Of a DNA stretch of 12,418 nucleotides, positions 1 through 8,171 are shown piece after piece. Every line of letters begins with the position of its first letter. Position 1 is the stretch's first letter. Both the position numbers and the translations under genes were made by a program. The notes below the pieces were generated by a model that saw only the letters and a program-made list of their open reading frames with translations, ran no database searches and had not been told where the DNA came from. Location: assembly GCA_027001345.1 (NCBI GenBank), contig JALTMS010000492.1:1-12418 (forward strand), given 5' to 3'. Source of the stretch: Acidobacteriota bacterium (GTDB lineage: Bacteria > Acidobacteriota > Polarisedimenticolia > J045).

Positions 1-229
1 CCACGATCAGGGGTACGGGACCCGCCGGCCGGATCCGTCCGACGATCCGCGCCCCCTCCGAACCGGAGCAGGGCAGGGGCCAGCGCTGAGCGCCGAGCAA
101 CCAGCCCCACTCTTCCTGGAGATCGTCGATCGCGCTCCAACCCTGGTGCAGCTCCAGGCTCCAGCGCAACGCGGACCGGGAGTCGCCCGATCCGGCGGAT
201 CCGCTCGAGGCGCTGGACTGTGACGACAT
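1..229 (-). CDS. Partial hypothetical protein, N-terminal 76 residues
   Basis: An open frame starts at an ATG at 229 and continues without a stop past the left edge, so only the N-terminus is visible. A purine-rich GGGAAGG lies about ten bases before the ATG as a plausible ribosome binding site, and a TTGACG-17-CATATT promoter candidate lies upstream at 284-312. The first 17 residues are rich in Ser and Gly and look disordered. After that comes a Trp-rich stretch ([17 protein letters not shown], then EEWGWLL), followed by [12 protein letters not shown]. The Trp-rich start with a DDLQEEW-like segment is loosely reminiscent of acyltransferase-type proteins, but too little is present to assign a family. 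A longer frame from 354 to 7 on the same strand is an out-of-phase shadow with Arg/Pro/Cys-rich content. Confidence 0.5.
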   Translation of the reverse strand, partial: MSSQSSASSGSAGSGDSRSALRWSLELHQGWSAIDDLQEEWGWLLGAQRWPLPCSGSEGARIVGRIRPAGPVPLIV

Positions 230-283
230 AGGGAACAACCTTCCCGTCGGGCCTCCCGGCCGGTGGAGTTACCCGACACTGTC

Positions 284-312
284 AATATGGTGACTGCGAA
301 GTTCTTCGTCAA
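284..312 (-). promoter_or_regulatory. Candidate sigma70 promoter for the left-edge gene
   Basis: Read on the minus strand, TTGACG (312-307) is followed by a 17-base spacer and CATATT (289-284). That is 5/6 and 4/6 matches to the sigma70 consensus at ideal spacing. The predicted transcript would start near 277, giving a leader of about 48 bases before the ATG at 229. This is seen by eye only, and the -10 lacks the first consensus T. Confidence 0.4.
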
Positions 313-405
313 ACGATCGCCCAGCATCCCCCGAAAGGCCCGTGGGCGCGGCAAGATCCAGCCTAAAAAGTTGATTTATAATGATTTAGCTTTTTCTGTT
401 AGACT

Positions 406-416
406 GCCTGACAGGC
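406..416. promoter_or_regulatory. Dyad GCCTG-A-CAGGC just upstream of the -35 box
   Basis: A perfect inverted repeat with 5-base arms around a single A ends five bases before the TTGACG -35 element. Its position suits an activator or a second operator half. It is followed by a run of six T (418-423), so it could instead be a very weak terminator. The stem is too short for that reading to be attractive. Confidence 0.25.
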
Positions 417-421
417 GTTTT

Positions 422-450
422 TTGACGGAGGTTGGCAAAGGGCTTAAGAT
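422..450 (+). promoter_or_regulatory. Candidate sigma70 promoter of the oxidoreductase operon
   Basis: TTGACG at 422-427 is followed by a 17-base spacer and TAAGAT at 445-450, a good -35 with an acceptable -10. Transcription would begin near 457, with a leader of about 64 bases before the ferredoxin ATG at 521. An imperfect alternative is the exact TATAAT at 377-382, which has no recognisable -35 at 15-19 bases upstream. Confidence 0.5.
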
Positions 451-457
451 CTTCATG

Positions 458-471
458 ACTAACACGTTAGT
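458..471. promoter_or_regulatory. Operator-like dyad at the predicted start site
   Basis: ACTAAC and GTTAGT form perfect 6-base inverted arms around a 2-base centre, beginning one base after the predicted transcription start of the oxidoreductase operon. A site there would let a dimeric repressor block initiation. The regulator is unknown and none is encoded in the visible neighbourhood. A 14-base dyad of this kind can also arise by chance. Confidence 0.3.
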
Positions 472-520
472 TCCCCCTCCCTTTCCAGCTTCGGCACCAG
501 TTTCTCTACAGGAGCGCACC

Positions 521-757
521 ATGGCGACTCGTCCAGACCGGGGTCGGGTGGAGATCGGTACCGACGAGTGCAAGGGCTGCCTGCTCTGCACTGCCGTCTG
601 TCCGGTCCACGTTCTCGTTCGTACCAAGACCCTCAACAAACAGGGTTATTTCCCGGTGGAGTACACCGGCTCCGGCTGTACCGGCTGTGGCTTCTGCTTC
701 TACGCCTGTCCGGAGCCCGGCGCGATCACCGTCTTCCGTCTCGAGAAATCGGCCTGA
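521..757 (+). CDS. 2-oxoacid:ferredoxin oxidoreductase, ferredoxin (delta) subunit
   Basis: This 78-residue protein carries two classic [4Fe-4S] motifs. [12 protein letters not shown] has Cys 17, 20, 23 and 27; [12 protein letters not shown] has Cys 53, 56, 59 and 63. Each is CxxCxxCxxxCP, as in bacterial 2x[4Fe-4S] ferredoxins and the delta subunits of 2-oxoacid oxidoreductases. It would carry electrons from the thiamine site of the catalytic subunits to an external ferredoxin in the cytoplasm. The ATG at 521 is chosen because GGAG stands six bases before it and the Cys motifs start soon after. The alpha subunit gene begins 33 bases after the stop, in the same operon. The Cys spacing and the company of alpha and beta/gamma subunits make the assignment firm; the substrate class comes from the alpha subunit. 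Confidence 0.93.
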   Translation: MATRPDRGRVEIGTDECKGCLLCTAVCPVHVLVRTKTLNKQGYFPVEYTGSGCTGCGFCFYACPEPGAITVFRLEKSA

Positions 758-790
758 GCACACTCGGGGCCCAAAAGCGAGAGGTGAATC

Positions 791-1867
791 ATGTCTTCGA
801 GCCTTAAGCGGCCGCCCCTTCTGATCAAGGGGAACGAGGCCATCATCAAGGGTGCGATCCTCGCCGGCTGCAAGACCTTCTTCGGCTATCCCATCACTCC
901 GGCCAGCGAGATCGCCGAGGCTGCCGCCCGGGACTTTCCCGCCGCCGGCGGCACCTTCATCCAGGCCGAATCCGAAACGGCGTCGATCAACATGGTCTAC
1001 GGTGCGGCCAGTGCCGGTGTGCGCACCATGACCGCCTCGTCGGGCCCGGGCATCAGCCTGATGCAGGAAGGCGTCTCTTACCTGGCGGGCTCGGAATTGC
1101 CTGCCGTGATCGTCAGCATCGTTCGCGGCGGCCCGGGGCTGGGGAACATCGGCCCCGAGCAGAGCGACTACAACCAGATCGTCCGTATCGGCGGTCATGG
1201 CAACTACCGCAACCCGGTCCTCGCACCGGCCACCGGGCAAGAAATGTGCGACCTGACGATCCGCGCCTTCGAGATCGCCGATCGCTACCGCACACCGGTC
1301 TACCTGATGGCCGACGGCTTCACTGGACAGATGATGGAGCCGGTCTCCTTCCCCGACCCGGTCCCCCCTCTTCCCGAAAAGGAGTGGGCCGTACGGGCCG
1401 ACGCGGAATCCCGCGAGAACCTGATCTCCTCGATCTTCCTCGAGCACGATCAGCTCGAAGAGCACAACCGCAAGCTACAGCGCAAGTACAAGGAGATCGC
1501 GGCCAACGAGGTGATGGTCGATGATTTCCTCGTCGAGGACGCGACGATTCTCGTGGTGGGTTACGGCATCATGTCCCGCGTGCTGCGCTCGGCCGTGCGG
1601 GCAGCCCGCGAAGACGGCCTGAAGGTCGGTCTGGTGCGGCCGATCAGCCTCTGGCCGTTCCCCAGCGACCACCTCGAAGCCCTGGCGGAAAAGATCGATC
1701 GAATCATCACCTTCGAACTGAGCAACGGCCAGATGGTCGAAGACGTGCGGCTTTCGGTCCACGACAGCGTCCCGGTCCACTTCTACGGCCGGATGGGCGG
1801 CAACGTCCCCTCTGCCGAAGAGTGCCTCGAAGTCATCCGGCGCTACGCGGCCGAAGGAGGAAAGTAG
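791..1867 (+). CDS. vorB: 2-oxoacid:ferredoxin oxidoreductase alpha subunit, VorB type
   Basis: This 358-residue subunit matches the alpha chain of branched-chain (3-methyl-2-oxobutanoate):ferredoxin oxidoreductase. The enzyme oxidatively decarboxylates a 2-oxoacid to an acyl-CoA with reduction of ferredoxin, or runs in reverse. The N-terminal pyrimidine-binding domain covers about residues 12-185. It has GYPITPASE at 32-40, [11 protein letters not shown] at 58-68, [14 protein letters not shown] at 81-94 and [18 protein letters not shown] at 112-129. The last of these is the form I associate with VorB rather than KorA. The second domain, around 250-345, has VGYGIMSR and [18 protein letters not shown] stands before the ATG at 791. 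The gene follows the ferredoxin subunit by 33 bases and abuts the beta/gamma gene with one base between. Exact substrate (valine-type 2-oxoacids, 2-oxoglutarate or pyruvate) cannot be settled by eye. Confidence 0.9.
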   Translation: MSSSLKRPPLLIKGNEAIIKGAILAGCKTFFGYPITPASEIAEAAARDFPAAGGTFIQAESETASINMVYGAASAGVRTMTASSGPGISLMQEGVSYLAGSELPAVIVSIVRGGPGLGNIGPEQSDYNQIVRIGGHGNYRNPVLAPATGQEMCDLTIRAFEIADRYRTPVYLMADGFTGQMMEPVSFPDPVPPLPEKEWAVRADAESRENLISSIFLEHDQLEEHNRKLQRKYKEIAANEVMVDDFLVEDATILVVGYGIMSRVLRSAVRAAREDGLKVGLVRPISLWPFPSDHLEALAEKIDRIITFELSNGQMVEDVRLSVHDSVPVHFYGRMGGNVPSAEECLEVIRRYAAEGGK

Positions 1868-1868
1868 C

Positions 1869-3311
<1,443 letters not shown>

Positions 3312-3341
3312 AGTACGTCAACATGCGCTGAGGCGTACAAG

Positions 3342-3369
3342 AAAAGGGCACCCCGAAGGGTGCCCTTTT
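3342..3369. terminator. Bidirectional rho-independent terminator
   Basis: Twelve perfectly paired bases (AAAAGGGCACCC with GGGTGCCCTTTT) enclose a CGAA tetraloop. On the plus strand the stem ends in TTTT, 30 bases after the stop of the beta/gamma gene. On the minus strand it likewise ends in TTTT, 24 bases after the stop of the small membrane protein gene. One hairpin therefore closes two converging transcription units. Confidence 0.9.
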
Positions 3370-3393
3370 CCATGGGTTCCACGTTGCCTTTCT

Positions 3394-3618
3394 TCAGCGG
3401 ACGCGAATGCGTCGGGAGGCCTGCATTTCCCGCAGACCCCAGCGACCGAGGAAGATCCCGATCATCGTCCCGCCACCACCGAGAATCGCTGGCGCCGCCG
3501 GCTGGTCGGCGGACATGGCAGCGAGTAGAAGCCCGGCAACAGGAACCAGCACTGCCCCCCCCAAGGCCAGCAACCCCAACCCTTTGCGCCCCGAGCGGCG
3601 CCGAGTGGTGACGTACAT
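3394..3618 (-). CDS. Small two-helix membrane protein, unknown function
   Basis: This 74-residue protein opens with a basic N-terminus (MYVTTRRRSGRK). Two hydrophobic segments follow, at about 13-35 and 44-60, the second containing a GGGG run. It ends in a basic tail (REMQASRRIRVR). Two basic termini around two helices suggest a hairpin in the inner membrane with both ends in the cytoplasm. The ATG at 3618 is chosen because a perfect AAGGAGG lies six bases before it; a longer frame to 3648 would place this site inside the gene. I do not recognise a family. It lies 181 bases downstream of fabH on the same strand, and the shared bidirectional terminator stands just after it. No promoter was clear between it and fabH. 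Confidence 0.7.
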   Translation of the reverse strand: MYVTTRRRSGRKGLGLLALGGAVLVPVAGLLLAAMSADQPAAPAILGGGGTMIGIFLGRWGLREMQASRRIRVR

Positions 3619-3751
3619 CTGATCCTCCTTCATCTTGGACGGACCCACTCGTCTATGGGTGACCCTACTTGCCTTGAGTTGAACTTACTGTCTGGCGAGG
3701 GGGGGGCAAGCCGCACCGGGCGCCCGGAACAGGGGCGAAACGGCCCGAAAG

Positions 3752-3773
3752 GGATTCGACAGTCGCCGAATCC
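3752..3773 (-). terminator. Stem-loop downstream of fabH, possible weak terminator
   Basis: GGATTCG and CGAATCC form a perfect 7-base stem around an 8-base loop, 26 bases after the fabH stop. On the minus strand it is followed by CTTTCGGGCC, not by a clean T run. It may attenuate, stabilise an mRNA end, or be incidental. Confidence 0.35.
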
Positions 3774-3799
3774 TTACAAATCGATGAAGGGACTGGAGG

Positions 3800-4780
3800 C
3801 TACCAGCGGTAGAGGGTCGCGGCCCAGGTGAAGCCCGCCCCGAAGGAAGCGCTGAGCACCAGGTCGCCGCGCTCGAGACGCCCCTCTTCGTAGGCATCGG
3901 CCAGCGCCATCGGGATCGATGCTGCCGAAACGTTACCGTACTTGTGGATCACCAGGTAGGTCTTTTCCATCGGCACCCGAGCGCGATCCGCGGTGGCCTT
4001 GATGATCCGCACGTTGGCCTGGTGCGGGACGAAGAGATCGATCTCTCCGTTGGTCAGCCCGGCCTGTTCGAGCACCTCACCCACGGCCTGCTTCATGGCC
4101 CGTACGGCGTGCTTGAACACCTCGTTGCCGGCCATGTGCACGGTGTGCATCTGTTCGGCAACAGTGGCCTCGGTGGCGGGATGGCGGGTACCCCCCGCGG
4201 GCTGCCAGAGCAACGACGCCAGACGACCATCCGCCCCCCAGCTCGAGGCGAGCAGACCGTCCTTCTCGTGATCGCCGGGGCCGATCACAGCTGCGCCGGC
4301 GCCATCCCCGAAGAGCACGCAGGTGGTACGGTCGTGCCAGTTCATCACACGGCTGAGGGCCTCGGCTCCGACCACGAGAACGTGCCGCGCCCGACCGGAG
4401 GCGATCAGCGAATCGGCGAGCTGGTAGCCGTAAAGAAAGCCCGAACAGGCGGCCGAGATGTCGAGCACGGGAATCGTACCCAGCCCCACTTTGGGCTGGG
4501 CCCAGCAGGCGGTAGAGGGGAAGACAGTGTCCGGCGTGGCAGTGCCGACGATCATCACGTCGATGTCGGCGGGGGTCAGGCCGGCGCGCTCGATGGCCTG
4601 ACTCGCCGCCTGAGCAACCATGTCGCTACAGTCCTCTCCCTTTTTCAGATGACGACGCTCCTTGATGCCCGTCCGCGTCGTGATCCACTCGTCCGAGGTA
4701 TCGACGAGACGCTCCAGGTCGTGATTGGTCACCACAGTCGATGGAACCGCCGAAGCAATACCGAGGATCCTGGCACCCAT
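3800..4780 (-). CDS. fabH: Beta-ketoacyl-ACP synthase III (FabH)
   Basis: FabH condenses an acyl-CoA primer with malonyl-ACP to begin fatty acid synthesis in the cytoplasm. The 326-residue protein has the usual length and all catalytic features: Cys112 in DISAACSGF, His253 in PHQAN and Asn283 in YGNVSAASIP. These give the Cys-His-Asn triad of thiolase-fold condensing enzymes. DEWITTRTGIKERR near 30-43 and the C-terminal ASFGAGFTWAA are also typical. The ATG at 4780 is chosen because GGAGGAAGTGAA stands directly before it, and MGARILGIAS is a normal FabH start. A further upstream start would add 11 residues unlike the family. It stands alone, with no acpP, fabD or fabF nearby. It converges on the oxidoreductase operon. 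Primer preference (acetyl or branched) cannot be read from sequence alone. Confidence 0.96.
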   Translation of the reverse strand: MGARILGIASAVPSTVVTNHDLERLVDTSDEWITTRTGIKERRHLKKGEDCSDMVAQAASQAIERAGLTPADIDVMIVGTATPDTVFPSTACWAQPKVGLGTIPVLDISAACSGFLYGYQLADSLIASGRARHVLVVGAEALSRVMNWHDRTTCVLFGDGAGAAVIGPGDHEKDGLLASSWGADGRLASLLWQPAGGTRHPATEATVAEQMHTVHMAGNEVFKHAVRAMKQAVGEVLEQAGLTNGEIDLFVPHQANVRIIKATADRARVPMEKTYLVIHKYGNVSAASIPMALADAYEEGRLERGDLVLSASFGAGFTWAATLYRW

Positions 4781-4866
4781 TTCACTTCCTCCTGGCACTG
4801 CGATGCACCGCACCGCAGACCGCCTTGACCGGAACGGGCCCGGTGGGAAGATGAGTGTGCCTGTCG

Positions 4867-4895
4867 ATTGTCATGCTTTCGTCACGCAGTGGAAA
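4867..4895 (-). promoter_or_regulatory. Possible promoter upstream of fabH
   Basis: On the minus strand, TTTCCA (4895-4890) is followed by a 17-base spacer and GACAAT (4872-4867), 4/6 matches in each box. It lies about 90 bases before the fabH start, in the 194-base gap after the muramidase gene. It is a weak match and the only candidate I found there with correct spacing. Confidence 0.25.
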
Positions 4896-4930
4896 AAGTG
4901 GTGTAACCGAGGGAGCATCAGCTCAATACG

Positions 4931-4960
4931 GAAGAAAACCGTACCTTTCAGACAGAAGGT
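4931..4960 (-). terminator. Weak terminator-like hairpin after the muramidase gene
   Basis: Read on the minus strand, ACCTT and AAGGT pair around an 8-base loop. ACGGTTTTCTTC follows, beginning about 15 bases after the TAG stop at 4975-4977. The 5-base stem is short and the U tract is interrupted, so this may be a leaky terminator or nothing. Confidence 0.25.
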
Positions 4961-4974
4961 TCGCTGAACTTTTG

Positions 4975-6159
4975 CTAGTCCGTGTAAAGTAGCATGGGGC
5001 GGCGACTTTCGAGGAAGGCAGCCTGCTCCACCTGCCACGCCGCCGCCAACTCCCGGGGATCGGCCCCTTCCTCGAGGGACTCGCGCCACCCGGGCCCGCC
5101 GGCCAGCAAATCGATGGCCGGACGGTCGGAGACGAACTCGTAGGGCTCCCGGCGCCAGCCGAACGCATCGCCGCCAAGACGCCGGCAAGCCGCAAGAACC
5201 TCGAGACCGGTACGCAGAGGGCGGAAGGTGCGCCGGTCGGTGACGTGGAGCTGGACGCCGCCACAGAGCCGGCCAGCATGCTTGTGGAAGGCGGGTACGA
5301 AGCTCACCGGCCGAAACGCGACCCCGGGCAGCTTTCGTTCGTCGAGAGACCGAGCCAGCCGAAGGGCATCGAGAAAAGGCGCGCCGATCAGTTCGAAAGG
5401 GCGCGTGGTGCCGCGACCCTCGGACAGGTTGGTGGCCTCCACCAGACAGGCGCCGGGATAGACCAGAGCGGTGTCCAGGGTCGGCATGTTGGGAGAGGGC
5501 AGGACCCAGGGCAGACCCGTCTCGTCCCAGTACTGCTCACGCCGCCAACCCTGGACGGGGACGACCTCCAACTCCACGTCGATGTCGCGCTGCCGCCGGG
5601 CCCACATGCAGAGTTCGCCCAGGGTCATGCCGTGCCGGTTGGGCACATCGAGTTCGGAGACGAAGGAGTGGTAGCGTGGATCGACGCGGTTGCCCTCGAC
5701 GGTCAGGCCATCGAGAGGATTGGGACGATCGGCGACGATCACCCGCACGCCCACCCGCGCAGCGACTTCGAGCAGGCGGATCGCCGTCGCAGCGAAGGTG
5801 TAGTAGCGGGCACCGACGTCCATCAGGTCGATCACCACCGCGTCGAGCCCGTCGAAGGCCGTCCTCGGGGGGGTCAGCGAGGCCTCGTCGTCACCATAGA
5901 GACTGATGACCGGAAGGCCCGTCAGAGGGTCGCGAGTCTCTGCCACCACCTCCATGTCTTGCAGGCCGGCCATCACGCCGTGTTCCGGGGCGAATTCCCG
6001 TTCCACCTGCGCGCCGGCGGCCGACAGCAGATCGACTGCATGACGCAGGCGGCCGTCCACCGAGGCGGCATGGCAGAGCACGCCCACCCGAACTCCCGCG
6101 ACCCGCGACCCGCGTTCTTCGCAGAGCACCTCGATACCGGCCCGAGTTCTGCTGCTCAC
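4975..6159 (-). CDS. namZ: DUF1343 / GH171 exo-beta-N-acetylmuramidase, NamZ family
   Basis: Known members release N-acetylmuramic acid from the non-reducing end of peptidoglycan fragments. The 394-residue protein shows the family motifs in order: FAPEHG at 56-61, DVGARYYTF at 114-122, DRPNPLDG at 144-151, LPSPNMPT at 220-227 and EATNLSEGRGTT at 241-252. It has a C-terminal domain of normal length. The start is GTG at 6159. It overlaps the peptidase stop as GTGA, and GGTGGAG lies about eight bases upstream, indicating translational coupling. No signal peptide or membrane anchor is visible at this start (VSSRTRAGIEVLCEERG), whereas several characterised homologues are exported. It may therefore act in the cytoplasm on recycled fragments, or be exported another way. 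It is the last gene of the cvpA-peptidase-namZ unit. The family call is firm; precise specificity is inferred. Confidence 0.9.
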   Translation of the reverse strand: MSSRTRAGIEVLCEERGSRVAGVRVGVLCHAASVDGRLRHAVDLLSAAGAQVEREFAPEHGVMAGLQDMEVVAETRDPLTGLPVISLYGDDEASLTPPRTAFDGLDAVVIDLMDVGARYYTFAATAIRLLEVAARVGVRVIVADRPNPLDGLTVEGNRVDPRYHSFVSELDVPNRHGMTLGELCMWARRQRDIDVELEVVPVQGWRREQYWDETGLPWVLPSPNMPTLDTALVYPGACLVEATNLSEGRGTTRPFELIGAPFLDALRLARSLDERKLPGVAFRPVSFVPAFHKHAGRLCGGVQLHVTDRRTFRPLRTGLEVLAACRRLGGDAFGWRREPYEFVSDRPAIDLLAGGPGWRESLEEGADPRELAAAWQVEQAAFLESRRPMLLYTD

Positions 6160-7559
6160 AGATCTTCTCCACCGGAATTCCCGCTGAACTCGACACCGGA
6201 CCAGGGATCTTCGTCGAGGAGTTCCACCTCGCCCACCGGCGAGGGAGCCAGCTCGATGCCGATCTCCACGCTCCGCCCGGTCTGCCGCAGGGTCCAGTGA
6301 GCCACGGTCTCTGCCCCCTGGTCGAGCCAGGCCATCACAGCCTCGCTGAATTCTCCGGCATCCGCCGCCGTGTCCCAGGTGGTGAGGATGCGCAGCCGTT
6401 GTTCGACTGCGGCGGCGGACGCGTTGTCGACACCGGTGCGGTACGCCTTTCCCGACCCGGTACCAGCAGCGGGCCGGGTATGCCCGGCCCCCACAGATGG
6501 CTCCGGGCCGGTGCCGCCGGGCCGAAGATCCCCCAGACGTTTGCCGCTCCTGCTCGATCCCGATCGATCGCTGTCCGCTTCGAGCAGTTCCACAAGATCG
6601 CCGTCCCAACCAGCGGCGGCCGCCGCTGCCCGCGAAGGGTCGAGATGAACACCGAGCCAGGCCGCGATGCCGAGTTCACCGAGCTGCAGCCTGGCGGCCT
6701 GCCGCCAGCCTGCTGGTGGAGGCGGAGCCTGCAGCTCGGTGGGCACGTCCCCGCGCCGGTCGGCGTGCAGCAGTTGCTCGCTCGACAGCGGCGGCCGCCG
6801 CCACAGACGCTCGACCCCCTCCCAGCCGCCTCGCTGCCAGGCATCGGTGACGAGGCGGGTGCCGAGATGATAGGGCTCGAGCAGCAACGTACGAATCCAC
6901 GCCGGCGCCTCGGCCAGCCGCGGAGCGCCCTCGAGGGGACGCTCCTCGAGACCACGCAGGAAGTTCTCCACATCCGGGTCCCCGCCTGGCGAAGTAGCGA
7001 TCAGCATCGTCAGCACCGCGTCCCCCTCGGCCAGAGCCAGCCAGGCGAAGTGCCGATCCTCCCGGCCGGGACCATCGACCACCCGGCGGCGCCGCTCGAA
7101 GCCGAAGTGCTGGTCCACCAGCGCATGGTCGTACTCGTGGATCAGCACCGTGGCCGAAGGCAGCTCGGCAGCCGCCCCCGACCCGGCGAAGACCACCATC
7201 ACCCCTCGCTCCCCATCGTACAGACCCAGCGCTTGCTCGCCGAGAATGGCCTCCAGTTCTTCGCGCAGAGCATAGCCGGCGGGCAGGAGCTGCAATCCTT
7301 CGAGAATGCGCCCCTGGCCCCGGGCCACCGATTCGGGGAGTTCGCCAGCGATCAGCCTGTCCAGCAAGCGCCGGCCGTCTTCCGGTGAGGGTGTCTCCAC
7401 CGGCACATCCCGCAGGAAGGGAAGGCCGCGAACCCTCTGCACCGCCGCCTGAGCCTGCTCGAGGACCCGGCTCAGCCCGCCGTCAGGTTCAGCTCGAGCC
7501 GGTGACAGCGGCGCCAAAGCCAGCAGCGCAACAAACAGGTACGACCACCCCCGGCGCAT
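6156..7559 (-). CDS. Secreted HExxH zinc metallopeptidase-like protein
   Basis: The 467-residue protein starts with a clear signal peptide (basic MRRGW, a hydrophobic core, ARA-E cleavage near residue 23), so it is exported. The zinc site is HEYDHALVDQHF, with His141, Glu142 and His145. ALAEGDA follows at 175-181 and places a likely third ligand, Glu178. Later LSSEQLLHADRRGDVP (258-273) matches the P-xS-EQ-hHP-type signature of an uncharacterised bacterial peptidase family with HEL-HALQDQ motifs. The family's WDTAADAGEF element appears at 395-404. Between GWDGDLVELLEAD and that element lies a low-complexity Ser/Gly/Arg/Pro stretch of about 55 residues that looks like an insertion. The ATG overlaps the cvpA stop as TGATG, and the gene's own stop overlaps the next start as GTGA. 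Substrate is unknown; context suggests an envelope role. Confidence 0.82.
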   Translation of the reverse strand: MRRGWSYLFVALLALAPLSPARAEPDGGLSRVLEQAQAAVQRVRGLPFLRDVPVETPSPEDGRRLLDRLIAGELPESVARGQGRILEGLQLLPAGYALREELEAILGEQALGLYDGERGVMVVFAGSGAAAELPSATVLIHEYDHALVDQHFGFERRRRVVDGPGREDRHFAWLALAEGDAVLTMLIATSPGGDPDVENFLRGLEERPLEGAPRLAEAPAWIRTLLLEPYHLGTRLVTDAWQRGGWEGVERLWRRPPLSSEQLLHADRRGDVPTELQAPPPPAGWRQAARLQLGELGIAAWLGVHLDPSRAAAAAAGWDGDLVELLEADSDRSGSSRSGKRLGDLRPGGTGPEPSVGAGHTRPAAGTGSGKAYRTGVDNASAAAVEQRLRILTTWDTAADAGEFSEAVMAWLDQGAETVAHWTLRQTGRSVEIGIELAPSPVGEVELLDEDPWSGVEFSGNSGGEDL

Positions 7560-8137
7560 CACGAAGGGTGACGCTTCTGCCCTTCGCGCCGGTGGCTTTC
7601 CACCGACGCCGGCGGCAGGCTCCGGCGCTGCTGCTCGAGGGCCCGGCGTCGTTCCTGGTAGAGCCGGGCGACATCCGGCGGCAGGATACGCGCTGCCAGG
7701 TCGCTGACCGTAATGGCGTAGGGCAGGAGCACCGACTCTCCGAGCACCGCCGAGCCGGGCGGCAAAAAGGCGGTCAAACCCACCAGCAGGCCAGAGATGC
7801 CCAGGCACCCTCCCACCAGCCCCACGGTGGCACCCACCAGCCGATCGACCCAGCCCACCTCCGCCGAGGCCACCAGCTTGCGAGCAATCCAGGCGGCCAG
7901 CCCAGTCAGCAACAGACCGCAGGCCAGCACCAAAATGAAGGCGACGATTCGCGCCACCTGCCCGGAAGCCAGCACCCCGGCAAACCACTCGGGCCCCCGG
8001 GCCGCCAGTCGCAGAGCCAGAGCCAGAGAAACCGCCAGGCCCGCCATACCGATGGCGATCCTGACGAAGCCCTTCCACAGCCCATAGACCGAGCAAACCG
8101 CGAGAATCACCGCCATGCCGATGTCGAGACTGCTCAT
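7559..8137 (-). CDS. cvpA: CvpA family membrane protein
   Basis: The 192-residue protein has four predicted hydrophobic segments, at about 5-22, 28-45, 64-84 and 103-125. The family-type GLWKGFVRIAIG lies near 19-30 and WVDRLVGATVGLVGG at 97-111. The polar C-terminal tail (LYQERRRALEQQRR onward) is cytoplasmic or periplasmic. CvpA proteins are inner-membrane proteins first linked to colicin V production and later to envelope homeostasis; their biochemical role is unsettled. The start at 8137 is chosen because MSSLDIGMAVILAV is a typical CvpA start. An upstream in-frame extension to 8278 is Arg/Pro-rich and unlike the family. No Shine-Dalgarno sequence precedes the ATG, and a TATTCT lies six bases before it, so the transcript may be leaderless. 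It is the first gene of the coupled trio. Confidence 0.85.
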   Translation of the reverse strand: MSSLDIGMAVILAVCSVYGLWKGFVRIAIGMAGLAVSLALALRLAARGPEWFAGVLASGQVARIVAFILVLACGLLLTGLAAWIARKLVASAEVGWVDRLVGATVGLVGGCLGISGLLVGLTAFLPPGSAVLGESVLLPYAITVSDLAARILPPDVARLYQERRRALEQQRRSLPPASVESHRREGQKRHPS

Positions 8138-8143
8138 GGATCG

Positions 8144-8171
8144 AGAATAGCAGAGTGCTCGCTTTCGTCTA
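8144..8171 (-). promoter_or_regulatory. Candidate promoter giving a leaderless cvpA transcript
   Basis: On the minus strand, TAGACG (8171-8166) is followed by a 16-base spacer and TATTCT (8149-8144). The A of the cvpA ATG is then seven bases beyond the -10 box, which is where transcription would begin. No ribosome binding site is present in these bases. Each hexamer matches 4/6, so support is moderate to weak. Confidence 0.35.

Larger units (their letters stand above)
230..520. other. Divergent intergenic region with AT-rich pocket
   Basis: This 291-base gap separates the left-facing partial gene from the right-facing oxidoreductase operon. It holds a left-facing promoter candidate (284-312) and a right-facing one (422-450). 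It also has a markedly AT-rich pocket at about 364-425, unlike the surrounding GC-rich DNA. The pocket contains an exact TATAAT at 377-382 but no matching -35 box. Two short dyads are present at 406-416 and 458-471. I see no convincing coding frame: an upstream in-frame extension of the ferredoxin gene from 263 crosses the AT-rich pocket and lacks ferredoxin-like sequence. Confidence 0.6.

Noticed and set aside
377..382. Exact TATAAT hexamer as the main promoter
   Set aside because: No -35 sequence lies at suitable spacing upstream and there is no TGn extension. The 422-450 promoter is better matched.
263..520. In-frame upstream extension of the ferredoxin gene (start at 263)
   Set aside because: It runs through the AT-rich promoter pocket and has no ferredoxin-like sequence. 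The ATG at 521 has its own GGAG site and gives the normal subunit length.
506..1465. Long open frame on the minus strand opposite vorB
   Set aside because: It lies antisense to a well-supported gene, with a composition rich in Gly, Arg, Asp and His typical of GC-rich shadows, and shows no motif.
3643..3665. ACCCA/TGGGT and GGGTGACCC small dyads upstream of the small membrane gene
   Set aside because: The stems are only four or five bases and not placed against a recognisable promoter or riboswitch fold.
3716..3727. Perfect 12-base palindrome CCGGGCGCCCGG
   Set aside because: It is pure GC in GC-rich DNA and has no T tract or relation to a promoter, so chance is likely.
3944..4828. 294-residue plus-strand frame opposite fabH
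   Set aside because: The minus strand encodes an intact FabH with its catalytic triad. The plus frame has His/Gly-rich shadow composition.
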